A program made the translations under genes and the position numbers. Shown in pieces: positions 1-6,603 of a stretch of DNA of 6,603 bases. The notes under the pieces are model-generated. The model was not told the DNA's origin, searched no databases, and worked only from the letters and a program-made list of their open reading frames with translations. The stretch lies in assembly GCA_031258035.1 (NCBI GenBank), contig JAIRNL010000006.1, forward strand, positions 1 to 6,603, written 5' to 3'. The first letter of the stretch is position 1; the number at the start of each line of letters is the position of its first letter. Source of the DNA: Azoarcus sp. Its GTDB lineage: Bacteria > Pseudomonadota > Gammaproteobacteria > Burkholderiales > Rhodocyclaceae.

Positions 1-300
1 CATTACGTACTGCAAACGGGCAGCACCGCCAGCCCGCGAGGCTTCATCGAACAACTGATGTGCCGTTTGCCGGACTACGAGGAGAAGACGATGACCATTG
101 CCGAAGAACTGAAACGGATGGGACGGATGGAGGGGATGGAAAAAGGGCTTGAGAAAGGGCGCTCGGAAGGACTCGAAGAAGGGCGCCGCAGTGCTTCTCT
201 GGAGATCGCCCGCGCAATGCTGGCTTGCGGCGTCGATGTCGGGATCGTGAAGAAGACTACCGGACTGAGCCGGGACGATCTGGCTCAGATACGTCACTGA
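1..300 (+). CDS. Rpn/YhgA-type recombination-promoting nuclease, C-terminal part only
   Basis: The reading frame is open from the first base to a TGA at 298-300, giving 99 residues of a protein that begins outside the window. It resembles the tail of the Rpn family (YhgA-like, once called transposase_31), PD-(D/E)XK DNA endonucleases linked to RecA-independent recombination. Visible family traits are the segment MTIAEELKRMG (residues 31-41), then a run of charged glycine-spaced repeats (EGMEKG, EKGRSEG, EEGRR), then a helical end with LEIARAMLACGVD and the terminal TGLSRDDLAQIRH. The catalytic nuclease core lies upstream and cannot be checked, so activity is unknown. ATGs at 58 and 91 are internal to the family alignment as I recall it and are not taken as starts. 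The family assignment is from recognition of the tail alone. The gene converges on groEL. Confidence 0.75.
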   Translation, partial: HYVLQTGSTASPRGFIEQLMCRLPDYEEKTMTIAEELKRMGRMEGMEKGLEKGRSEGLEEGRRSASLEIARAMLACGVDVGIVKKTTGLSRDDLAQIRH

Positions 301-462
301 CCGCAGGCCACGGCAGGGGGCGAGGGCAGCCGCCCCCGCGCGCAGGGTGTCGTTGCCGCGCGTGTCGCCTCGAAACTTTCTCGCGCCGCATTCCACTCCC
401 CCTCCGTGCAGCCTGCGGCGGGATTTTCTCCCACAGGGGGATGCCCTGTACCGAGCGCACTC
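301..462. other. intergenic gap with GC-rich hairpins
   Basis: I see no gene in this gap between two convergent genes. It contains a perfect 7-bp stem, GGGGGCG (316-322) with CGCCCCC (331-337) around an 8-base loop, 15 bases after the nuclease stop codon. A second perfect stem is ACAGGG (433-438) with CCCTGT (444-449) around five bases. Neither is followed by a T run on the plus strand, so neither is a canonical terminator. The first hairpin could still stop transcription or protect the 3' end of the nuclease mRNA; that is inference. Confidence 0.4.
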
Positions 463-495
463 AAAAAAAACGGCCCCGCTTGCGCGGGGCCGTTT
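463..495 (-). terminator. intrinsic terminator of groES-groEL
   Basis: Read on the minus strand, a 12-bp perfect stem (AAACGGCCCCGC with GCGGGGCCGTTT, 484-495 with 468-479) closes a four-base loop at 480-483 and runs into eight consecutive T at 470-463. It starts 26 bases after the groEL stop codon. This is a textbook Rho-independent terminator for the chaperonin operon. On the plus strand the stem is followed only by TTT and then CACTGG, so it is a poor terminator for the convergent nuclease gene. Confidence 0.93.
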
Positions 496-521
496 CACTG
501 GATCGAAACGTGCGAACCGGG

Positions 522-2171
<1,650 letters not shown>

Positions 2172-2222
2172 TTAATGAACTCCTGAAAAATCGGTTGAGG
2201 TTGAAACGTGGAAGGCGACGGC

Positions 2223-2513
2223 TTACGCCTCGACCACGCCCATGATGTCTTCTTCGCGCATGACGAGCAGTTCGTCGCCCTCGACCTTCACGGTCTGGCC
2301 GGCGTACTTGCCGAACAATACGCGGTCGCCGGCCTTGACGGCCATCGGGCGAACCTTGCCGTCTTCGAGAATCTTGCCGTTGCCCACGGCCAGCACCTCG
2401 CCCTGATCGGGCTTCTCGCCCGCGGAATCCGGAATCACGATGCCGCTGGCGGTCTTGCGCTCGGCTTCCAGACGCTTGACGATCACACGATCGTGCAGGG
2501 GACGGATTTTCAT
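2223..2513 (-). CDS. groES: 10 kDa co-chaperonin GroES
   Basis: This encodes the heptameric lid that binds the GroEL ring in the presence of ATP and closes the folding chamber. The product is 96 residues, the standard length. It starts with MKIRPLHDRVIVKR, typical of the family, followed by the mobile loop (about 17-33) with the hydrophobic I25-V26-I27 that docks on GroEL. The remainder folds as the GroES beta-barrel, including GDRVLFGKYAG (62-72), and ends in EEDIMGVVEA. A strong Shine-Dalgarno (AGAGAGGAG, 2530-2522) sits eight bases before the ATG. It is the promoter-proximal gene of the groES-groEL operon. A CIRCE operator and promoter lie 98-155 bases upstream, so HrcA repression and heat induction are expected. 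Confidence 0.99.
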   Translation of the reverse strand: MKIRPLHDRVIVKRLEAERKTASGIVIPDSAGEKPDQGEVLAVGNGKILEDGKVRPMAVKAGDRVLFGKYAGQTVKVEGDELLVMREEDIMGVVEA

Positions 2514-2573
2514 TGGCTTTGCTCCTCTCTCTTACAGAACAGAATCGACATGACGGGCATATGCCCGCCGGGG

Positions 2574-2608
2574 AAAAAACCGACCAGCCCGGCATGGCCA
2601 AGGCTGGC
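2574..2608 (-). terminator. possible attenuator hairpin in the groES leader
   Basis: On the minus strand, within the untranslated leader of groES, CCAGCC (2607-2602) can pair with GGCTGG (2589-2584). G-U pairs extend the stem at both ends. Three bases later comes a run of six T (2579-2574). The shape is that of a weak intrinsic terminator placed between the promoter and groES. The loop is fairly large (about 10-12 bases) and the T run is not immediately next to the stem, so this may be only leader structure. A perfect palindrome, CGGGCATATGCCCG, follows at 2567-2554 and could form a second small hairpin. Confidence 0.3.
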
Positions 2609-2610
2609 TG

Positions 2611-2637
2611 TTAGCACTCGTTAGAGTCGAGTGCCAA
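2611..2637 (-). promoter_or_regulatory. CIRCE operator (HrcA binding site)
   Basis: On the plus strand the site reads TTAGCACTC, nine bases, GAGTGCCAA. The CIRCE consensus is TTAGCACTC-N9-GAGTGCTAA, so 17 of 18 conserved bases match and the spacing is exact. CIRCE is bound by the HrcA repressor, whose active state depends on GroEL itself; this couples the free chaperonin pool to transcription of the operon. Its position right at the predicted transcription start of groES fits repression by blocking the polymerase. hrcA is not in the window. Confidence 0.95.
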
Positions 2638-2668
2638 TAATAAGGACAGGGACGGGCGATTTCAAGGG
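2637..2668 (-). promoter_or_regulatory. groES-groEL promoter, sigma-70-like with heat-shock -35
   Basis: On the minus strand, TTGAAA (2665-2660) and TATTAT (2642-2637) are separated by exactly 17 bases; each matches the housekeeping consensus at five of six positions. The -35 is part of CCCTTGAAA (2668-2660), which also matches the sigma-32 -35. A weak sigma-32-like -10 (CCTTATTA, 2645-2638) lies 14 bases further on. The last base of the -10 touches CIRCE, and initiation is predicted near 2630, inside the operator. Use of both sigma factors is inference. Confidence 0.75.
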
Positions 2669-2803
2669 GCGTGCCAAAGAAATAATTAAAAATGCTTTTA
2701 CCGTGGTTGCCATGTCATGCGTCCTTTTTCACGGCCACGACGTATAAACAGGTTTTCGCGGCGCGGCGGCGCGCGTTACATTGCGTGTTTCCGCTTTGAC
2801 GCC

Positions 2804-3784
2804 ATGAATCCCCTCTCCCGGCTCCTCTCCTGGATATCGCCCTCCGCGCCCGTCGATCCGGACACGCTGGCTGGATTGCAGCGCGTCGTGGAAGTGGTGG
2901 ATAAAGTCTTCGCCATGACGCCCGGCTTCGACGAAAAGCTGGCTGCGCCGGTCGGGCATGCCCGCGGCTATTGCGCCAGTCTCATCGACGTGCTGCCGCC
3001 GCCGGTCGACATCGGTCGACCGTATTTCGCCACCGACGCCCTGGTGCATGCCCTTTTCGCTTCCGCCGACGACATCGGCGACATGCTGGCGGCCAGTGCG
3101 CCGGTGCGCGACTACCTCGCCGGGCCGCAATCGCGCCAGGGCGATCATTTTTTCGCCCTGATGGCGGCGCGGCGCACGGAAAGGAAAGTGCTTGGCGCCG
3201 CCATGCAGAACGGCATCATGGCCACCGACGTTCCGCAATCCCTGCTCCAGTTTTCCGACCGGACACTGGTTTTGCCCGCCGCCGATCCCGAAACGGCGCG
3301 CGACAGCCTGCGCGCGGCGGCGTTCGACAGCCTGCTGCGCACGTTCGCCGGGCACATCGAACTAGCCAGGGTGGCCTATACGTCGCTTCAATCCGAACGC
3401 GAGCTGGAACGGGTACGCCAGCGCAGCCGCCCGGCGGACAGCGGGGTGAATTTCCCCTCGCGCTACATTGCCGCGCTGGACGAGCGCCTGCGCCAGCAGT
3501 TCGAGTCCTTGCAGCCGGATGCCCTCGTCGCCGAACTCGCCGCTTTTCTCATGCGGCCGGAAGAAGCGTTGAGCCTTGAGCCGGTGCAGCTATGGGTGAC
3601 GCGCGCCGGCGTAATCCAAGGCGAGAACGCGCGCGAGGCGGGTGCGGCCTCGATCCGGCTCACGGAACTCACTTCGCGCGACCGCCGCCGCCATGTCGTG
3701 CTCCCGGTGCGCATCCAGTGCGACGAAGCGCGCGAGGCGCTGGAGAGGTCGCGGGAAACGCGCGAGAACATGTTGTTGATCTGA
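2804..3784 (+). CDS. hypothetical protein, 326 aa, divergent from groES
   Basis: I do not recognise this protein. Its frame is clearly coding: long, with strong third-position G+C, and ending in TGA. The frame opens at an ATG at 2717, but those first 29 residues are arginine-rich and atypical, so I prefer the ATG at 2804 (MNPLSRLLSWISPSAP). Neither start has a clear Shine-Dalgarno. A TATAAA at 2743-2748 would fit the later start but lacks a good -35. The product appears soluble, with no signal peptide and no membrane helix. Residues 20-250 look mostly helical, with a charged helix at 193-209 (SLQSERELERVRQRSRP). Residues 258-306 look like beta strands (VQLWVTRAGVI, ASIRLTEL, RHVVLPVRI). A final charged helix leads to ENMLLI. 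There are no cysteine clusters or nucleotide-binding loops. It shares an upstream region with groES, but no functional link is shown. Confidence 0.8.
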   Translation: MNPLSRLLSWISPSAPVDPDTLAGLQRVVEVVDKVFAMTPGFDEKLAAPVGHARGYCASLIDVLPPPVDIGRPYFATDALVHALFASADDIGDMLAASAPVRDYLAGPQSRQGDHFFALMAARRTERKVLGAAMQNGIMATDVPQSLLQFSDRTLVLPAADPETARDSLRAAAFDSLLRTFAGHIELARVAYTSLQSERELERVRQRSRPADSGVNFPSRYIAALDERLRQQFESLQPDALVAELAAFLMRPEEALSLEPVQLWVTRAGVIQGENAREAGAASIRLTELTSRDRRRHVVLPVRIQCDEAREALERSRETRENMLLI

Positions 3785-3879
3785 CAGGCGGCCCACGAGT
3801 CCGTCCAGCGCATTTTTCGTTCGGGCGCGGACGCCATTCCGCGGGAAGATGCCACTCGTCCCCACGCGGCCCGGATCCT

Positions 3880-3904
3880 CGGCGCGACTACCGTCGTATC
3901 GCCG
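3880..3904 (-). other. bulged hairpin after queF, possible weak terminator
   Basis: CGGCG (3880-3884) pairs with CGCCG (3900-3904), and inside it CGAC (3885-3888) pairs with GTCG (3893-3896) around TACC, leaving a three-base bulge. It begins 10 bases past the queF stop codon. No T run follows on either strand, so it is not a standard intrinsic terminator. The rest of the convergent gap 3785-3914 shows nothing else that I can name. Confidence 0.25.
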
Positions 3905-3914
3905 CCGGCCGGGT

Positions 3915-4766
3915 TCATTGGCGGATATCGTCCGCGCCGTTGAGCCAGGGGCCGTCGTCCGCGCCCGGCGTTGCCCGGAAAGGGTTGATGTCCAGCCCGC
4001 CGCGCCGCGTGTAGCGCGCCCACACAGCCAGGGCGTCCGGGCGGCAACGCGCGAGAATGTCGCGGAAAATCCGCTCGACGCATTGTTCGTGGAATTCGTT
4101 GTGCTGGCGAAAGGAGACGATGTAGCGCAGCAACCCGGCGCGATCGAGCGCCGGGCCCGTGTAGCGCACCACCAGCGTTCCCCAGTCTGGTTGGCTGGTG
4201 ACGGGGCAATTGGATTTCAGCAGGTGCGAGTAAAGCGTTTCATGCACCGTCTCTCCCGCCGCGCGCAGGTACCCGGGGCGCGGCGGGCAGTAGGCGTCGA
4301 TGTCGATGTCCAGTCCATCGAGGCAGCAACCGTCGGGATGGGCGAGGCGGCGTTCCGGCCGCGCAGCCAGCGGTATCACCGTGACCGCCACCGCGGCGGC
4401 GGCGGCGGCCGACAGATCGCGGGCGATGCTCGCGCGCACCGCCTCGGCGTCGGGCATCCGCTGCTGGTTGAAAGCGTTGAGGTAGAGCTTGAGCGACTTC
4501 GATTCGATCAGGTTCGGGCTTGAAGCCGGCACCCGAAAGCGCGCCAGCGCCGCCACCGGCTTGCCGCGCGCGTCGAGCCACGATAACTCGTAGGCATTCC
4601 ACAGGTCTTCGCCGACGAAAGGCAGGGCATCACTGCGGATGCCGAGCTCGTCGCGCTTGCCCTGGCGCGCGATCGGGAACAGCAATCCGGGGTCATGGGT
4701 GTCGCGGTAGATGACCGGCCTGCCGAGCGGGGATCCCTCGGGGCCGGGAGAAGCGGCAATGCTCAT
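3915..4766 (-). CDS. queF: NADPH-dependent 7-cyano-7-deazaguanine reductase QueF
   Basis: This enzyme reduces the nitrile of preQ0 to the aminomethyl group of preQ1 with two NADPH, in the cytosolic pathway to queuosine in tRNA. The product is 283 residues, matching the long two-domain form (E. coli 282). The QueF NADPH motif is E88-S-K-S-L-K-L-Y. The active-site segment is SNCPVTSQPDWG, with the thioimide-forming C187 and the proton donor D194 seven residues later, as in E. coli Cys190 and Asp197. H226-E227 in FHEQCVERI also fits the family. I start at the ATG at 4766 because MSIAASPGPEG leads straight into the conserved YRDTHDPGLLFPI; the same open frame extends upstream only because it overlaps ssb. 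There is no good Shine-Dalgarno. The start lies 23 bases after ssb, so co-transcription is likely. A GCC-repeat alanine run sits at residues 120-125. Confidence 0.97.
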   Translation of the reverse strand: MSIAASPGPEGSPLGRPVIYRDTHDPGLLFPIARQGKRDELGIRSDALPFVGEDLWNAYELSWLDARGKPVAALARFRVPASSPNLIESKSLKLYLNAFNQQRMPDAEAVRASIARDLSAAAAAAVAVTVIPLAARPERRLAHPDGCCLDGLDIDIDAYCPPRPGYLRAAGETVHETLYSHLLKSNCPVTSQPDWGTLVVRYTGPALDRAGLLRYIVSFRQHNEFHEQCVERIFRDILARCRPDALAVWARYTRRGGLDINPFRATPGADDGPWLNGADDIRQ

Positions 4767-4773
4767 CCGGGAG

Positions 4774-4787
4774 CCGCGCGGGCGCGG
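4774..4787 (-). other. small GC hairpin between ssb and queF
   Basis: The 14 bases CCGCGCCCGCGCGG on the minus strand can fold as a five-base-pair stem with a four-base loop. They fill most of the 23-base gap between the ssb stop codon and the queF start. Since queF has no evident Shine-Dalgarno, this structure may affect how well queF is translated after ssb. It is short and could be simply a consequence of the high G+C content. Confidence 0.3.
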
Positions 4788-4789
4788 TC

Positions 4790-5293
4790 TCAGAACGGAA
4801 TATCGTCGTCGAAATTGCCGAACCCGCCAGAATCTCCCGCCGGCGCCTTGCCCGGCGCGTCGCCGGCAGGCGGCGGCGACTGGCGCGCGGCAGGCGCGGC
4901 GGCGGCGGGACGATCCCAGTCTTCGCCGCCGCGCGATGCCGACGCATCGCCGCCCCCCTCGCGGCGGCCCAGCATCTTCATTTCCGAAGCCTCGATCTCG
5001 GTGGTGTAACGTTCGTTGCCGTCCTTGTCCTGCCACTTGCGGGTGCGGATACGGCCCTCGAAAAAGACTTGCGAACCTTTTTTCAGGTACTGTCCGGCAA
5101 TCTCCGCCAGTTTGCGGTAGAGCACGACGCGATGCCACTCCGTCATCTCGCGGCGTTCCCCGGTGTTCTTGTCGTTCCAGGTTTCGGTCGTTGCCAGGTT
5201 GACGTTGCAGACCGCTTCGCCGCTGGGCATGTAGCGGATTTCCGGGTCGCGGCCCAGGTTGCCGATGAGGATGACTTTGTTGACGGATGCCAT
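4790..5293 (-). CDS. ssb: single-stranded DNA-binding protein SSB
   Basis: This homotetrameric protein coats single-stranded DNA during replication, recombination and repair and recruits partner proteins. The product is 167 residues. The N-terminal OB fold (about 1-110) starts MASVNKVILIGNLGRDPEIRYMPSG and keeps the DNA-stacking aromatics W39, W53 (TEWHRVVLY) and W87 (RTRKWQDKDG); E. coli F60 is replaced by Y59. A glycine-, alanine- and proline-rich disordered linker (111-159) follows, and the acidic tip FDDDIPF, the docking site for repair and replication partners, is intact. The ATG at 5293 has the Shine-Dalgarno GGGAG (5305-5301) seven bases upstream. The gene is 43 bases downstream of the MFS gene and 23 bases upstream of queF, all on one strand. 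It can be read from its own promoter at the MFS stop codon. Confidence 0.98.
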   Translation of the reverse strand: MASVNKVILIGNLGRDPEIRYMPSGEAVCNVNLATTETWNDKNTGERREMTEWHRVVLYRKLAEIAGQYLKKGSQVFFEGRIRTRKWQDKDGNERYTTEIEASEMKMLGRREGGGDASASRGGEDWDRPAAAAPAARQSPPPAGDAPGKAPAGDSGGFGNFDDDIPF

Positions 5294-5330
5294 GCTGGTT
5301 CTCCCGTGAAGACGTTTCCGGTCAGTGTGG

Positions 5331-5339
5331 TTTATATCA
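5331..5339 (-). promoter_or_regulatory. candidate extended -10 promoter for ssb
   Basis: The minus strand reads TGATATAAA at 5339-5331, an extended -10 (TG, one base, TATAAA; five of six in the hexamer). The TGA of this element is the stop codon of the MFS gene. No matching -35 is seen 17 bases upstream (CGCGCG), which is tolerated by extended -10 promoters. Initiation would be near 5325, leaving a leader of about 30 bases to the ssb start. Confidence 0.45.
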
Positions 5340-6554
5340 GGTATATCGCACCGCGCGCGAGCCAGGCGACGGCGGTGTCATCGTCGCGGCGACAGCCAGC
5401 CACAGCAGCGCCAACGCGCCGCAGCATACACCGACGCCGGCTTCGCCATAATGATGGACGAGCCATCCGCCGACAACGCCGCCGAGAAAAAGCCCGGCGG
5501 ATTGCAGGGTGTTATACACCCCGAGCGCCGTTCCCTTGATCGCGGGCGATACGATACGCGAAATACATGACGGTTGGGTGGCCTCCAGAATATTGAAGGC
5601 CACGAAAAAAAGCGTCAACCACAATCCGATCGACCAGGGGCCGTCGCCCCACGCATACAACCCGAGTTGCACGAGCGCGAGCAGCGCGACCGCGCCGACG
5701 AACACCTGCTTGAAGTGTCCGGCGCGCTCGGCGGCGAGCACGGCCGGCACCATCGCCGCGAAGGAAAACAGCACGGCGGGCAGGTAGATCTTCCAGTGCC
5801 CGGCAAGCGGCAAGCCGCCGCGCGCGACCAGCGCCGCCGGCACCGTCACCCACATCATCGTCTGGATTGTATGGAGCGCGAACACGCCGAAATTGAGCCG
5901 CATCAACGGCCCATGGCGCAGGATGTCGGCGAGTGCGCCGCCCGTGCCGCGCGGCGGCGCGGCACGGGCCGACGGCACGGCGGGTACGACCCATATCGTC
6001 AACGCCATTGCGCCGACAGCCAGGGCCGCGGTCAACCAGAAAATACCCGCCATGCCGATGGCGGCGTAGAGCAGGGGAGCCGTCACCATGGAGAGCGCGA
6101 ACACCAGTCCGATACTTGAGCCGATCATCGCCATGATCTTGGTGCGATGTTGTTCGCGCGTGAGATCGGCAGCCAGCGCCGTCACCGCGGCGGAAATCGC
6201 CCCCGCGCCCTGGATGGCGCGTCCGACGATGACCGTGTGAATATCGGCAGCCAACGCCGCCACGACGCTGCCGAGCGCAAACAAGACTAACCCGAACAGG
6301 ATCACCGGCTTGCGGCCATAGCGATCCGAGGCCGCGCCGAAAGCGATTTGCAGAAACGCCTGCGTGATCCCGTACGCGCCGATCGCCAGCCCGACGAGAA
6401 TGGCATCATCGCCTCCCGGCGCCGAATGCGCATGCACCGCGAATACCGGCAGGATCAGGAAAAGGCCCAGCATGCGCAGGGCGAAGATGGCCGCGAGGCT
6501 CGCGCCGGCGCGCCGCTCGGCGGGGCTCATTGCATTGCTTTCGGGAAAGGACAC
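5337..6554 (-). CDS. MFS transporter, YajR-like, 12 membrane helices
   Basis: This is a major facilitator superfamily inner-membrane carrier of 405 residues, probably a proton-coupled exporter; the substrate cannot be told. Hydrophobic helices begin at about 17-40, 52-74 and 83-103 and continue to about 372-391, consistent with 12 spans and a central loop at 192-215. The loop 2-3 signature is GAASDRYGRKP (73-83), and helix 4 carries the R112-A-I-Q-G-A-G motif. It resembles E. coli YajR but stops after helix 12, lacking the C-terminal YAM domain. The longest frame starts at a GTG (6554); an ATG at 6530, giving MSPAERRAG and 397 residues, is an equally plausible start, as neither has a clear Shine-Dalgarno. 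It is first in the MFS-ssb-queF strand block; in related bacteria, as I recall, uvrA lies divergently upstream. Confidence 0.9.
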   Translation of the reverse strand: MSFPESNAMSPAERRAGASLAAIFALRMLGLFLILPVFAVHAHSAPGGDDAILVGLAIGAYGITQAFLQIAFGAASDRYGRKPVILFGLVLFALGSVVAALAADIHTVIVGRAIQGAGAISAAVTALAADLTREQHRTKIMAMIGSSIGLVFALSMVTAPLLYAAIGMAGIFWLTAALAVGAMALTIWVVPAVPSARAAPPRGTGGALADILRHGPLMRLNFGVFALHTIQTMMWVTVPAALVARGGLPLAGHWKIYLPAVLFSFAAMVPAVLAAERAGHFKQVFVGAVALLALVQLGLYAWGDGPWSIGLWLTLFFVAFNILEATQPSCISRIVSPAIKGTALGVYNTLQSAGLFLGGVVGGWLVHHYGEAGVGVCCGALALLWLAVAATMTPPSPGSRAVRYT

Positions 6555-6586
6555 GACCGGCGATACCCGCTGGAAAAAGGGTGTCG

Positions 6587-6595
6587 ATTCTAGCA
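6587..6595 (-). promoter_or_regulatory. candidate extended -10 promoter for the MFS gene
   Basis: The minus strand reads TGCTAGAAT at 6595-6587, an extended -10 (TG, one base, TAGAAT; five of six in the hexamer). The corresponding -35 would fall beyond the right edge of the window and cannot be checked. Predicted initiation near 6580 would give a leader of about 25 bases to the GTG at 6554, or 50 to the ATG at 6530. The remaining 6555-6603 bases show no gene. Confidence 0.4.
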
Positions 6596-6603
6596 GCCTG
6601 CCG

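Noticed and set aside
2554..2567. Perfect palindrome CGGGCATATGCCCG as a regulator site
   Set aside because: No known operator matches it, and it lies well downstream of the promoter, so I treat it only as possible leader structure.
3463..4209. A 248-codon minus-strand open frame spanning the end of the hypothetical gene and of queF
   Set aside because: It overlaps two better supported genes in other frames, and its arginine- and serine-rich translation is typical of a shadow frame.
4767..5138. Upstream extension of the queF frame to an ATG at 5138
   Set aside because: It lies entirely inside ssb in another frame, and QueF homology begins just after the ATG at 4766, giving the family's normal length.
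5324..5340. LexA/SOS-box-like stretch upstream of ssb (CTG, ten bases, CAC)
   Set aside because: Only about seven of 16 positions match the CTG-(TA)5-CAG consensus and the second half lacks CAG; it is better read as the extended -10.

Overview
The window looks like chromosomal DNA from a betaproteobacterium with high G+C, perhaps near the Rhodocyclales or Nitrosomonadales. The grounds are the GC-rich coding, a one-copy groES-groEL operon with an HrcA (CIRCE) operator, a long-form QueF, and the MFS transporter-ssb order that, as I recall it, sits beside uvrA in many Betaproteobacteria. The exact genus cannot be read from the sequence.

Layout, left to right. Bases 1-300 hold the 3' end of a plus-strand gene for an Rpn/YhgA-type PD-(D/E)XK nuclease. 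A short hairpin-rich gap follows, then a strong intrinsic terminator (463-495) that ends the minus-strand groES-groEL operon (groEL 522-2171, groES 2223-2513). Upstream of groES lie a structured leader of about 115 nt, a near-perfect CIRCE operator (2611-2637) and a promoter whose -10 runs into that operator. Diverging from groES is an unrecognised plus-strand gene for a soluble protein of 326 residues (2804-3784). Converging on it is a minus-strand block: an MFS transporter (5337-6554), ssb (4790-5293) and queF (3915-4766). The last 49 bases carry a likely promoter for the MFS gene and probably run toward a divergent gene outside the window.

How the genes work together. GroES and GroEL form the chaperonin; all three ATPase aspartates and the GGM tail of GroEL are intact. 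SSB protects single-stranded DNA and recruits repair proteins through its DDDIPF tip. QueF makes preQ1 for queuosine in tRNA. The MFS protein is a YajR-like 12-helix carrier without the extra C-terminal domain. The tight spacing suggests that MFS, ssb and queF are partly co-transcribed, with an additional promoter for ssb at the MFS stop codon.

Most of the window is conserved housekeeping sequence, and I found no convincing new multigene system. The points most worth a second look are the terminator-like hairpin in the groES leader, the overlap of promoter and CIRCE, and the unrecognised divergent gene.
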